DNA of 64,000 bases from Candidatus Uabimicrobium amorphum (GTDB lineage: Bacteria; Planctomycetota; Uabimicrobiia; Uabimicrobiales; Uabimicrobiaceae): assembly GCF_009002475.1 (NCBI RefSeq), contig NZ_AP019860.1:1674001-1738000 (forward strand), read 5' to 3'. Shown in pieces: positions 55,141 to 64,000 of this stretch (positions within the stretch are counted from its first letter, which is position 1; every line of letters begins with the position of its first letter). The notes beneath the pieces were generated by a model. The model saw only the letters and a program-made list of their open reading frames with translations. It was not told the DNA's origin and did no database searches. A program made the translations under genes and the position numbers.

Positions 55141-56126
55141 TATTGGTGTAGTAGTTTCTTTACATACTCTGGCGGTATTACGCGAGAAACTTGAGGCCAA
55201 CTTTCTGTGGTGATTGTTTCTAATAGTAAATGAATACTAGAACTCAGCGCATTCAGGGAGTAACCACCTTCTAAGGTATACACAAAAGGTATTTTTTCCG
55301 CAAGTGCGTGGCGCATAATAACAGAATACATCGCACAAAATCCCTGACATGTGACTTGCATTCCCCCTAAAGGATCTAGCTCGTGTGCATCAAATCCTGC
55401 CGAAAATAATATTAGTTGCGGTTTATATTCTTTTATTATATCAACTATTGCATGTTGTGCCAAATATATATATGTTTCATCTCCCTCGCCACAACGCAGC
55501 GGATAGTTGGCATTTTTTCCCACACCATCGCCTACACCCTTTTCCTCATAGCGGCCCGTCCCTGGATAGTGTGGAAATTGATGTATAGAGGCATAAAAAA
55601 CATCTCCACGATGGTAGAATATCTCCTGCGTGCCATTTCCATGGTGTACATCAGGATCAAAAATCAAAACGCGTTGCAATCCTTTATATTTTATTGCATA
55701 CGCAGCCGCTATTGCCACACTATTGAGTAGACAAAAACCCATAACACGATTACTTTCGGCGTGGTGTCCAGGAGGTCTTACCGCACAAAAAGCCGTTGAA
55801 CCTGGTTCTTGCAATACCAAATCTACCGCCTCGACTCCGGCCCCTGCGGCATAGAGAGCAGCATCAACACTGTGCTCATTGGTATGCGTGTCGGCGTCAA
55901 ACATCGTTTTTTTGCCATGCGCCGCAAGTACTTTTTCGATATGAGCACTTGTATGTACCAGTGGAAGATAATCTACGGACACTTTCTCGGCTATGCGCTT
56001 TTCCAAGGCAATATTTTTCTCTGCCAAAGCATCAAAGATAGCTTGTAAACGTTGGCCATTTTCAGGATGACCAGCCCCTGCACTGTGTTTAACACAAGTA
56101 TCATGTGTTATAAAATATGTTTTCAT
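55140..56126 (-). CDS. histone deacetylase family protein (AcuC/HdaH-like)
   Basis: This 328-residue zinc deacetylase has VRPPGHHAE (His pair), IFDPDVHHGNGTQ (zinc Asp and His), SAGFDAHELDPLGG (second zinc Asp) and TLEGGYSLNA, all complete. Bacterial members remove acyl groups from acetoin-pathway enzymes, polyamines or lysines. Its ATG overlaps the stop of the membrane gene by four bases (ATGA), and a Ser/Thr kinase gene lies upstream in the same operon. The substrate is unknown. Confidence 0.93.
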   Translation of the reverse strand: MKTYFITHDTCVKHSAGAGHPENGQRLQAIFDALAEKNIALEKRIAEKVSVDYLPLVHTSAHIEKVLAAHGKKTMFDADTHTNEHSVDAALYAAGAGVEAVDLVLQEPGSTAFCAVRPPGHHAESNRVMGFCLLNSVAIAAAYAIKYKGLQRVLIFDPDVHHGNGTQEIFYHRGDVFYASIHQFPHYPGTGRYEEKGVGDGVGKNANYPLRCGEGDETYIYLAQHAIVDIIKEYKPQLILFSAGFDAHELDPLGGMQVTCQGFCAMYSVIMRHALAEKIPFVYTLEGGYSLNALSSSIHLLLETITTESWPQVSRVIPPEYVKKLLHQ

Positions 56127-56947
56127 AAATGTTTCTTCACCTTGAAATGATAACGAAAGCCTTTTTCGTATGAAAAAAGATTAAAATACACATAGCGTGC
56201 GACCATAATGGAAATGAGTAGTGAAATGAAACTCGAATAGAAAGACAAAACCGTTGGCACGTCTTTATTTTTTCCAAACACGGTATCAATCATTATTTTC
56301 AAATAGAAATCGGTGGCACATACTGGCAACAAGCACAATATTCGACGTCCAAGCTCCACAATCTTATCATAGAAATTGCTGGGGTCTCCAAAGACTTTGT
56401 CGCGTTTTTTACTTTGTGCCTTGAGTTTTTGTGAAAGATTTGCGTAGTTTTCATTTGCAAAATTGTGAATGTGTCCGTGAGTCAGAAAAGCATCTTCTGA
56501 AATTTTTTGCCCGATGCCTTTTTCAATCATCGCATACAACTCATCGTAACCAAAAATGTAGTCATAAATTCGAATAATCTCGTTGTTTTTTAGTTCAATA
56601 TACAAAAATCGCGACTCTTTTCCGAAAAATTCACCACGACTTTCGCGAACAGTGCGAACTTGATCAAAGCCAACGAACGGAACGCTATACCAAGAACCTT
56701 TGCGTTCCAAGCCTTTGCTATCCACAACAAAGTAAGAATACTTGCTGCGAAAATAAATAGAGATATACAATGCGAATATGATGAGGATTGTGTAGAGCAC
56801 AATAGAGGGCGTTTTGTGGATACTATCTATCTGATGTACAGTTTTCGAGAACCAAAATCCAGTGAGCAGTGTTACTACGATTGAAATCACAACCGTCGAA
56901 AAAAATTCCGGAATAAAAACGCGATTGTAACTAAACCTATTTCTCAT
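56123..56947 (-). CDS. membrane protein with PH-like domain, unknown
   Basis: The protein has 274 residues. Two helices near 13-33 and 45-65 are followed by a PH-like beta region (about 68-145: YFVVDSKGLERKGSWYSVPF and FLYIELKNNEIIRIYDY), then a Lys-rich linker and two C-terminal helices (about 195-215 and 235-258). It sits between the PQQ kinase gene and the HDAC gene, overlapping the latter, so all three are probably made together. It has no named family. Confidence 0.65.
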   Translation of the reverse strand: MRNRFSYNRVFIPEFFSTVVISIVVTLLTGFWFSKTVHQIDSIHKTPSIVLYTILIIFALYISIYFRSKYSYFVVDSKGLERKGSWYSVPFVGFDQVRTVRESRGEFFGKESRFLYIELKNNEIIRIYDYIFGYDELYAMIEKGIGQKISEDAFLTHGHIHNFANENYANLSQKLKAQSKKRDKVFGDPSNFYDKIVELGRRILCLLPVCATDFYLKIMIDTVFGKNKDVPTVLSFYSSFISLLISIMVARYVYFNLFSYEKGFRYHFKVKKHL

Positions 56948-56957
56948 ATTATCATTC

Positions 56958-59165
56958 CTAATCTACGGCATAAATTGTACCATCAATACCACCACAAAAT
57001 AACGTGTTATGTCCAATAGTAGGGCTCGAGAATGTACAATTGAGTTTTTGTCGCCACAAAATTCTGCCATCGCGACGATAGGCACAGTATAGAAAACCAT
57101 CCAGAGAACTATAATATAACACATTGTTAAAGATACACGGTGACATAACCACGGGAGATTTTGTGGCATTTCTCCACTTTAGTTTTCCAGTATTTTTATC
57201 TAAGGCATAAAAATAACCGTCATTACTTCCTACATAAATCAATTCTTTAATTGCTGCCGAAGAGTGAATCTCAGCCCCCGTTTTAAAACGCCATAAAAGT
57301 TCACCTTTGTGGCTTACTGCGTAAACATGGTGATCAAAACTACCAAAGTAAACAGCATTGTCATCTATGGCCGGGACAGATTTGATGACACCATTTGTTG
57401 CAAATCGCCACCGCAATTCCCCCGAATTTGCTTTAATAGCATATAGGAAACCATCATTGCAGCCAATAAACAATGTTTTATCAAAAATCGCCGGGGAAGA
57501 AAGAATCTTATCACCAGTTTTGTGGGACCAAACTTCCTTACCAGTCCTAGCATTCACCGCATAAATTTTATGATCGTGAGAAGCAAAATACACCATGCCT
57601 TCATTGAAGGCAGGTGAGGACAAAATACTGTCTTGTGCACGAAACTTCCAAATTAATGTGCCATTTTTTTTCTCTAGGGCGTACATGTAACCATCATGGC
57701 TACCTATGTAGAGCACGTTATCATAAATGGCAGGGCTAGAATAGATCAAATCGTTTGCCGTAAATTCCCAGATAGTTTTCCCACTTTGTACCCCAAGTGC
57801 ATAAACTTTATGGGTATATCCTGCAAAATACACGATGTTGTCACTGACAACTGGAGAACTTTTTATGCGCTTTTTGGTAGGTAAACTCCATCTTATTTGT
57901 GAGACGTTTGTTAAGGGTTTGGTATTATAAAAACCTGTACGTCTTAAATTTCCACGGTATAAGATCGTAGGTGTTTTTTTTTGCGGCGCAACTTTGCGTA
58001 CAGTCTCGCTTTTATTTTTATTGGAAAGAAGTGGTAAGGTAAGTAGGCAAATCGCGCACAAAATGATTACACCGAAAATCGGTAATGTACGCGACGAATG
58101 TCTAACAGCATGCACATTTTGTTTACTCTGTACAAAATTTTGTAGATCTTCGAGAAACATTTCTGCGCTTTGGTAACGTTTGGAGATTTTTTTTTGCAGA
58201 GCCTTCATGCATATGGCACTTAATTGACGCGGGATTTTCGTTTTTATTTCATGAGGCGTTGTGAAAGGACGATTGATTTTTTTTACCGCTTCGGCAAATG
58301 ATTTTGCGACAAACGGTGTACGTCCTGTTAGGATTTCGTAGAGTGTTACCCCTGTAGAATAGATATCTGTGGTATAACTAATTTTTGATCTCTGGGCAAG
58401 CATTTGCTCTGGAGACATATAGTGAACAGTTCCCACAGCGTTGCCTGTTTGTGAAATGCGAACTTTTTCCTCAACCATTTTTGCCAAACCGAAATCCATA
58501 ACTTTGACATTTTTATCGCTTATCATGATATTGTCGGGTTTAATATCGCGATGAATGATGCCATTGCTGTGTGCATGTTGTAAGGCATTTAAAATTTTTA
58601 TTGTGATTTTAGCTGCCTCACGCACACTTATTTTTTTGCTTTGCATTAGGGTGCGTAAATTTTTTCCTTTTACGTATTCCATCGTAAAATAGTGAAAATC
58701 TTTCTCCATCCCAATATCATATATTTCCACAATATTAGGATGTTTGAGTTTTGCCATGGCTTTGGCTTCGCGTAAAAAACGCGCCGACATTTTATGATTT
58801 CCATCAAAATTACGTAAAATTTTGATGGCGACCTCACGCTCGAAAACTTCATCTTGTGCGCGATAAACTATTCCCATTCCACCACGTCCTAGTTCTTGAA
58901 GAACCTGATAACGATTGGCAATTTTTAACGGCACTTGGTTTGCGCTTAGCGTTTGATTTCCTTCACCAGTTGTGGTTTTTTGCAAAATATGAATTTGCGA
59001 CTGCGAAATAAAATTTTTGTGCCGTAAAATATCTAAAAGGGAGTAGTATTCGCCATTTTGATGGTATTGGGCTTGAAGTTTCAGGCAGACCGATAATTGT
59101 TGTGCGCTAATTATTCCAATAGAAACAGCAAACTGTCCAATATAAATGTCGTGTTCCTTAGACAT
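56958..59165 (-). CDS. Ser/Thr protein kinase with MshEN-like N-terminus and PQQ propeller
   Basis: The protein has 735 residues. Residues 1-65 carry two short helical units (AVSIGIISAQQLSVCLKLQ and LRHKNFISQSQI) resembling MshEN-type domains. Kinase 85-345: GRGGMG (93-98), Lys115, HRDIKPDN (205-212), DFG (224-226), MSPEQM. Membrane helix near 364-386. The C-terminus has seven to eight PQQ-like blades (KIYAVNARTGKEVWSHKTGD type). It is an active sensor kinase of the same plan as the gene at 311, and heads the operon with the PH-like protein and the HDAC. Confidence 0.93.
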   Translation of the reverse strand: MSKEHDIYIGQFAVSIGIISAQQLSVCLKLQAQYHQNGEYYSLLDILRHKNFISQSQIHILQKTTTGEGNQTLSANQVPLKIANRYQVLQELGRGGMGIVYRAQDEVFEREVAIKILRNFDGNHKMSARFLREAKAMAKLKHPNIVEIYDIGMEKDFHYFTMEYVKGKNLRTLMQSKKISVREAAKITIKILNALQHAHSNGIIHRDIKPDNIMISDKNVKVMDFGLAKMVEEKVRISQTGNAVGTVHYMSPEQMLAQRSKISYTTDIYSTGVTLYEILTGRTPFVAKSFAEAVKKINRPFTTPHEIKTKIPRQLSAICMKALQKKISKRYQSAEMFLEDLQNFVQSKQNVHAVRHSSRTLPIFGVIILCAICLLTLPLLSNKNKSETVRKVAPQKKTPTILYRGNLRRTGFYNTKPLTNVSQIRWSLPTKKRIKSSPVVSDNIVYFAGYTHKVYALGVQSGKTIWEFTANDLIYSSPAIYDNVLYIGSHDGYMYALEKKNGTLIWKFRAQDSILSSPAFNEGMVYFASHDHKIYAVNARTGKEVWSHKTGDKILSSPAIFDKTLFIGCNDGFLYAIKANSGELRWRFATNGVIKSVPAIDDNAVYFGSFDHHVYAVSHKGELLWRFKTGAEIHSSAAIKELIYVGSNDGYFYALDKNTGKLKWRNATKSPVVMSPCIFNNVLYYSSLDGFLYCAYRRDGRILWRQKLNCTFSSPTIGHNTLFCGGIDGTIYAVD

Positions 59166-59563
59166 TATTTCTCCTGAATGTCCACTAGATAATCTCTACA
59201 CAATTGCAAAAAATAAATTTTGAGAGAAATGCACTTAGTTTGAAGTGGTGTTTGTTGAATTAACCATGTAGTTATTTAGCTGACAATGTACTAAATACCA
59301 AACTACAAAAAGCTGCATATTGAAGGCATGTACTTCATTGTAAATTTATACAAGTTGTATGCAAGAAAATTTTGCCATGAAATAAGCTTTAAATTGCTTA
59401 TTCATTTATTGTATAATGTAAGCTCTCTATTTGTAAAACTATGTAGGTACTCTGTATTTATAAAGTAATATAAGATCGCATAATAACTTTTACACATGAC
59501 AACGAAGCCAACAAAGAATCGTTGTCAAACCAAGGTAATATTTAGCTTTAGGAGGTAGGTGTC
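59166..59563. promoter_or_regulatory. divergent intergenic region, possible promoter
   Basis: 398 bases between the kinase and the pilus ATPase gene. A tataat hexamer at 59412-59417 could be a -10 box for the plus-strand gene, but the matching -35 (ttaaat, 59389) is weak. A strong AGGAGGTAGG ribosome site precedes GTG 59564. Nothing else is recognised. Confidence 0.35.
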
Positions 59564-61402
59564 GTGGCACAAACTACAACATCTTTGAAGTATGCAAGTT
59601 CTGATTTTAGGTTACGTCGAGCTTTAATCAATACCAAATTTATGAACATGAATGAAATCGACGATTATCTAAATAAGGCAAAGCAAAACAAAGTCACCCT
59701 TGCGGAACTACTGATTGAAGAAGATGTAATATCAGAAGATCGCCTTGTCAATTTAATTGCCATTGACGGGCATATGACTCCAATAGACCTCAAAAGGATC
59801 AAGACCATTGATGAATCTGTTTTATCACTCTTAACCGCAGAAGACGTAAGAAAACACCAAGCAATTCCTTTATCTCTCATCGGTGATAGTCTCACTGTAG
59901 CGGTAAACGACCCCTTCAGCAGCGAGGTGAAAGAAACACTTGAAATTCGCGCACAAAAGAAAATTACCTTTGTATTGGCCAAACTACAAGATATTCACAC
60001 CAAGATCAATGAATTCTACAAAGTAGAAGCTAAAAAAGACGAGCACACTTCCGAAACCAAACGCGTCAGCCAAGAAAAAATGAGCGTATTGTCCAGCGAA
60101 GACTTTGATTTCCTGATCAAAGAAGCGGAGGTAAAGGCAAAAGACAAGTCAAAGGAAGAAGAAGAAAAGGTACAAGAGTCGGTAGATGGTGGTATCATTC
60201 GCCTAGCAAACCGCGTCATTGTAGATGCCTTTAACGAAGGAGCTTCGGATATCCACATAGAACCATATCACGGCAAAGAAGAAACGATTATTCGTTTTCG
60301 TGTTGATGGGGAATGCCGCGAATATCGTAGAATACCCAATGCTTTGAAAAGAGCCCTTATTACGCGTATCAAAATTATGTGCAATCTCGACATCGCTGAA
60401 CGACGTTTACCACAGGATGGAAAGATACAATTCAGTAATTATGGTCCTCTCAACATAGAACTCCGTGTTGCCACCATTCCCACAGTGAATGGTAACGAAG
60501 ATGCGGTCATGCGTATTCTTGCAGCAAGTAAACCTATTCCTATTGAAAAGATGGGTTTTCAAAAACGAAATCTCGACGAATTCAAAAAAATGGTAAAAAT
60601 CCCTTACGGCTTAATTTTAGTTGTGGGACCTACCGGTTCTGGTAAAACAACAACATTACACTCTGCTTTAGGTTTTATCAACGAACCTGAACGCAAAATT
60701 TGGACCGCCGAAGATCCGGTGGAAATTACCCAAAGAGGCTTGCGTCAAGTCCAGGTACTGCCTAAAATTGGTTTTACCTTTGCTTCTGCGATGCGCGCCT
60801 TTTTACGTGCCGACCCTGATGTAATTATGATTGGGGAGATGCGTGACCACGAAACGGCAGCCATGGGAATCGAAGCATCACTCACAGGACACTTAGTTTT
60901 TAGTACTCTTCACACCAACAGTGCTCCAGAAACAGTAACACGTCTTATTGATATGGGTCTTGACCCATTTAACTTTGCCGACGCTCTTTTAGGTGTAATG
61001 GCCCAACGTCTCACACGACGTATTTGCGATAAGTGTCATACCGAAAGCCCGATGGATGAAGAGATGTACATGAACATCCGCAAAGAATTCGATGAAGAGC
61101 AATTTGATAAAATTGTCGGATATGGCACTGGTTTGATACCGAGTTTAGAAGAGGCCGTGTACCACATAGGTAAAGGATGTTCCAAATGCCATGACACAGG
61201 TTGCCGTGGACGACTTGGTATTCACGAACTACTAACAGGAACCGATAAAATTAAGGCCCTCATTCAAGAAAAGGCTAAAGCGGAAAATTTACGTTTACAA
61301 GCAATAGAAGATGGAATGACAACACTAAAGCAGGATGGATTCATCAAAGCTTTTGCCGGCATGACTAACTTCCAACAAGTTCGTTCTGTATGTATTAAAT
61401 AA
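59564..61402 (+). CDS. type II secretion/type IV pilus assembly ATPase (GspE/PilB)
   Basis: The protein has 612 residues from GTG 59564. The N-terminal MshEN domain covers about 15-160 (LAELLIEEDVISEDRLVNLI). The ATPase has Walker A GPTGSGKTTT (about 355), Asp box, Walker B DVIMIGEMRDHETA, His box and GHLVFSTLHTN, followed by a zinc site CDKC...CSKC. It powers pilus or pseudopilus assembly at the inner membrane. The pseudopilin gene follows by 10 bases. No secretin or platform gene lies in the window. Confidence 0.95.
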   Translation: MAQTTTSLKYASSDFRLRRALINTKFMNMNEIDDYLNKAKQNKVTLAELLIEEDVISEDRLVNLIAIDGHMTPIDLKRIKTIDESVLSLLTAEDVRKHQAIPLSLIGDSLTVAVNDPFSSEVKETLEIRAQKKITFVLAKLQDIHTKINEFYKVEAKKDEHTSETKRVSQEKMSVLSSEDFDFLIKEAEVKAKDKSKEEEEKVQESVDGGIIRLANRVIVDAFNEGASDIHIEPYHGKEETIIRFRVDGECREYRRIPNALKRALITRIKIMCNLDIAERRLPQDGKIQFSNYGPLNIELRVATIPTVNGNEDAVMRILAASKPIPIEKMGFQKRNLDEFKKMVKIPYGLILVVGPTGSGKTTTLHSALGFINEPERKIWTAEDPVEITQRGLRQVQVLPKIGFTFASAMRAFLRADPDVIMIGEMRDHETAAMGIEASLTGHLVFSTLHTNSAPETVTRLIDMGLDPFNFADALLGVMAQRLTRRICDKCHTESPMDEEMYMNIRKEFDEEQFDKIVGYGTGLIPSLEEAVYHIGKGCSKCHDTGCRGRLGIHELLTGTDKIKALIQEKAKAENLRLQAIEDGMTTLKQDGFIKAFAGMTNFQQVRSVCIK

Positions 61403-61412
61403 GGATTTTTTC

Positions 61413-61919
61413 ATGAGAAAAAACCACCGGGGATTTACACTTATCGAAATTATGGTTGTAATGGTCATCATGGGCTCCATGCTCGCTCTGGTATCAATGA
61501 ACATGGACTCATTAACTCCATCGTCGCGTTTAGAAGCATCCACACGTAGCATTTACTCTATTGTCAATTTAGGCATGAGTCATGCAGTGATGAGCGGAAA
61601 ACCAACTAAGTTACGTTACAGCATAAGTGAAGGTTATTACGAACTTTATATCACCAACGAAAAACAAAAATTTGAGTCGTTGGAAAAAAAATTTCTTACC
61701 CGCGGTGTCTCCTACAAAGATGTTGATGTGGCAGGTGACCGTAAGTATCGCGATGGCTGGGTAGAAATAGAAATATCCCCTTTGGGTGTCTTGGCCGGAC
61801 ATGTAATTCACCTTGGTAATGACCAGAATGAGGAAACGACTATTGAGGTAAATCCCCTATCTGGTGTTATTACCATAAAAAAAGGTTACCATAAAATGGA
61901 TTTCGTCGAAAAATTGTAA
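61413..61919 (+). CDS. type IV pilin-like/GspH pseudopilin
   Basis: The protein has 168 residues. A short basic leader, MRKNHRG, is followed by FTLIEIMVVMVIMGS, the prepilin peptidase site (Gly/Phe) and hydrophobic helix. Behind it is a beta-rich domain typical of GspH/FimT-like minor pseudopilins. It lies 10 bases after the ATPase gene and should be in the same operon. Confidence 0.88.
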   Translation: MRKNHRGFTLIEIMVVMVIMGSMLALVSMNMDSLTPSSRLEASTRSIYSIVNLGMSHAVMSGKPTKLRYSISEGYYELYITNEKQKFESLEKKFLTRGVSYKDVDVAGDRKYRDGWVEIEISPLGVLAGHVIHLGNDQNEETTIEVNPLSGVITIKKGYHKMDFVEKL

Positions 61920-62036
61920 TAGCACATGGGGTTTTCTTGTTCTACCGTTTTCGTGGTGTAGAACCACTTATGGTCATTCGGATTTATTCACCACCGATTG
62001 CGGTAAAACCGGAAATTTTGATGGTATAAAGCTTTT

Positions 62037-63248
62037 ATGCAAGCGTATTTGTCTCTAAAAAATGATGGTGGCACTGCCAAATTTTCTCTAGACCCAAAAA
62101 CCAAAACATCTATTGGCCGTGTAAACGACTGCACTATACAACTACAAGACAGCAAAATTTCTTCACATCATTGCTGTATCGAAGTATTTGGTAACTATTT
62201 TTATATTATCGATTTAAATAGTACCAATGGTACATATGTAAACAACACACGGATACGAAGTCGCCAACTATATAATGGAGACGAAATACAAGTTGGTGAT
62301 ATAAAACTCCAATTTGAGTATGACATCGACGATGAATCCGAACAAGACATCACTTGGGCCGAAATGGAAGCAATTCATGAAGAGCCCAAAAAAGAAAATC
62401 TCAATGACAAAGATCGCATAGGTAAATATCGTATTATCGAAAAAATTGGCCAAGGTGGTATTGGAGAGGTGTACAAAGCCACACCTCTACACAAACCACA
62501 CGAAATAGTTGCCATAAAAATACTCAACCAAAAGTCCAGTGTGCGTGAGACGTTGGTCGAAAGATTTTTGCGCGAAGCGCGTGCTCTTATAGCCCTTGAT
62601 CATCCAAGAATCATCAAGGTTTTTGAGCTAGATGAACACGAAAACCGTCACTATTTTGCGATGGAATATATCAATGGGCATGCACTAAACAAATGGGTCG
62701 CTAAAAATGGAAAAATGCATTACAAAAATGCCCTTAAAATTGCCGGGCACATTGCACATGCTCTGGCGTATGCCCATAAGCACAATATCATACACCGCGA
62801 TTTAAAACCAGCAAATGTCATCGTCGAAGAAGGAACCTACCAAGTAAAACTCATCGACCTTGGTTTAGCAAAAATGTTAGAGGAAACAGATCTTACCATG
62901 GAACGCAACGTCATCGGAACACCGCGTTATATGGCCCCTGAACAAATTCGCGACTCTAAAGGTGTCGATGTTCGTGCCGATGTATATTCTTTAGGTGCGA
63001 CGTTGTATCATATGCTAACAGGTGTACCACCATATGCAGATGTCGTTACCAATAAAAAAAGTGTTTTGCTAAAACACATATACAAAAATCCACCGGTACC
63101 TATTACCAATATCGTCACTGACATTCCTCCCATTGTGATTAAAATCGTACGTAAAGCTATGGCAAAAAATAAAGAAAATAGATTTCGTTCTGCGCAACAT
63201 ATGTATAAGACGATTTACCAAGTGTTATCTCGGTTAAAGAAAGAATAA
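62037..63248 (+). CDS. FHA-Ser/Thr protein kinase
   Basis: The protein has 403 residues. FHA domain (about 1-95) with SIGR (25-28), SSHHC and NSTNGTYVNN (61-70), i.e. complete phosphothreonine-binding residues. Kinase domain about 128-400: GQGGIGEV loop, VAIKIL, IIHRDLKPAN, DLG in place of DFG (common), APEQIR. No membrane helix, so it is cytosolic. A paralog starts 3 bases later. The pair follows the pilus genes by 117 bases. Confidence 0.93.
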   Translation: MQAYLSLKNDGGTAKFSLDPKTKTSIGRVNDCTIQLQDSKISSHHCCIEVFGNYFYIIDLNSTNGTYVNNTRIRSRQLYNGDEIQVGDIKLQFEYDIDDESEQDITWAEMEAIHEEPKKENLNDKDRIGKYRIIEKIGQGGIGEVYKATPLHKPHEIVAIKILNQKSSVRETLVERFLREARALIALDHPRIIKVFELDEHENRHYFAMEYINGHALNKWVAKNGKMHYKNALKIAGHIAHALAYAHKHNIIHRDLKPANVIVEEGTYQVKLIDLGLAKMLEETDLTMERNVIGTPRYMAPEQIRDSKGVDVRADVYSLGATLYHMLTGVPPYADVVTNKKSVLLKHIYKNPPVPITNIVTDIPPIVIKIVRKAMAKNKENRFRSAQHMYKTIYQVLSRLKKE

Positions 63249-63251
63249 TCC

Positions 63252-64000
63252 ATGCAGGGAAAACTTATCTTGAAAAATAGCGATCAAGAAGTTGTCTTGA
63301 CATTCAAAGAAAATGATAAAATTATCATTGGCAGAAATAAACGTTGTAACCTCATTGTGAACGACACTAAAATTTCGAGTATGCATTGCCAAATTGATGT
63401 TTCAGGGGAAGGTTGCCGCTTTGTAGATTTAGGTAGTACCAATGGTAGCTATGTAAATGGAAATAAAACAAGTTCGGCGACCTTGTATAACAATGACGTC
63501 ATACGTTTGGGAAATGCGGAAATTGCCATTGAGTTTACCGTCGACAAAGACAAATCGCTGAAGAAAAAACTCTTAAATTCGGAGATAACGGAAACTTGGA
63601 GTGAAAATGATCTTCCTGCCGAAGAAGTCGAATATATTTATAACTATCGTTTACTAAAAACAATAAATGACTTTGGTCAAGGCGAAAATTACCAAGCAGA
63701 ACACAAGACACGCTATGATATTGTGGCATTACGCAAATTGCCTGTGAGTAGTTCCACCAACTCTTTTGAAAAATTTGCGAAAAGCACCGAGTTTTTCAAA
63801 TCTCTTGATAGTGCACGTATTATCAAAACATTAGATATCTTTGAGGAAAACGGTGTTCCGATCATCGTCACAGAATATATACAAGGGTGCACTTTAGAGA
63901 TGTGGTTGGAAAAAAAACAACGGCTATCTTTATCGCGATCATTAAAAATTGCCGCTTACATTGCTAGCGGTATTGAATACCTACATCGTTTTCATATCTC
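63252..64000 (+). CDS. FHA-Ser/Thr kinase-like protein, cut by window end
   Basis: It starts at ATG 63252, 3 bases after the previous stop. About 249 residues are visible. FHA (1-95) has IIIGRNKR, SSMHCQI and LGSTNGSYVNG. The kinase N-lobe from about 130 has DFGQGENYQA in place of a glycine-rich GxGxxG and LRKL where VAxK is usual; it ends before the catalytic loop at LHRFHIS. The altered N-lobe suggests a pseudokinase, but the key catalytic residues lie outside the window. Confidence 0.8.
   Translation, partial: MQGKLILKNSDQEVVLTFKENDKIIIGRNKRCNLIVNDTKISSMHCQIDVSGEGCRFVDLGSTNGSYVNGNKTSSATLYNNDVIRLGNAEIAIEFTVDKDKSLKKKLLNSEITETWSENDLPAEEVEYIYNYRLLKTINDFGQGENYQAEHKTRYDIVALRKLPVSSSTNSFEKFAKSTEFFKSLDSARIIKTLDIFEENGVPIIVTEYIQGCTLEMWLEKKQRLSLSRSLKIAAYIASGIEYLHRFHI

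Overview
The window is AT-rich bacterial DNA that reads most like a planctomycete, perhaps a Candidatus Uabimicrobium-type lineage. This is an inference from content, not from a marker gene: there are many eukaryote-like Ser/Thr kinases (kinase plus PQQ propeller, FHA plus kinase, kinase plus MshEN-like domain, kinase plus AAA plus histidine kinase), leucine-rich-repeat proteins, multi-PDZ proteases, an HDAC-like deacetylase and frequent GTG/TTG starts. I saw no rRNA, tRNA or CRISPR array.

Layout. 0.3-9 kb: a kinase/amidinohydrolase operon, a CPBP protease, a YndJ-like membrane protein, a zinc dehydrogenase and an ABC-F ATPase. 9-12.5 kb: YwbE, a four-PDZ HtrA protease and a paired pseudoprotease. 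12.5-18 kb: an accessory zone with a DUF6678 gene, a MABP-like remnant, a frameshifted primase remnant, a duplicated secreted protein, a REP-associated transposase (RAYT) with a repeat array, and an LRR membrane protein. 18-26 kb: a pseudokinase, a hybrid histidine kinase and a three-gene ABC export operon. 26-31.7 kb: prfA with a 42-codon UVR-motif gene, a hydrolase-fold protein without its nucleophile, a chemoreceptor-like protein and small hypotheticals. 31.9-46 kb: a terpene synthase-methyltransferase fusion, a giant kinase-AAA-GAF-PAS-histidine kinase, two NarL-type regulators, a receiver-only protein and a giant pseudokinase-AAA-TPR protein. 46-50.7 kb: a second LRR gene, a second RAYT and three more arrays of the same repeat family. 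50.8-59 kb: a five-gene operon (M61 peptidase, MBL hydrolase, NYN protein, thioesterase, FHA protein) and a kinase, membrane protein and HDAC operon. 59.5-64 kb: a PilB/GspE ATPase, a pseudopilin and two FHA kinases, the last cut by the window end.

The most interesting parts are the terpene synthase-methyltransferase fusion beside an unusually large kinase island, and a repeat family with core GTGCCAGACTC that recurs at five places around two RAYT genes and two LRR genes. In one array the 3' end of the LRR gene has been copied three times.
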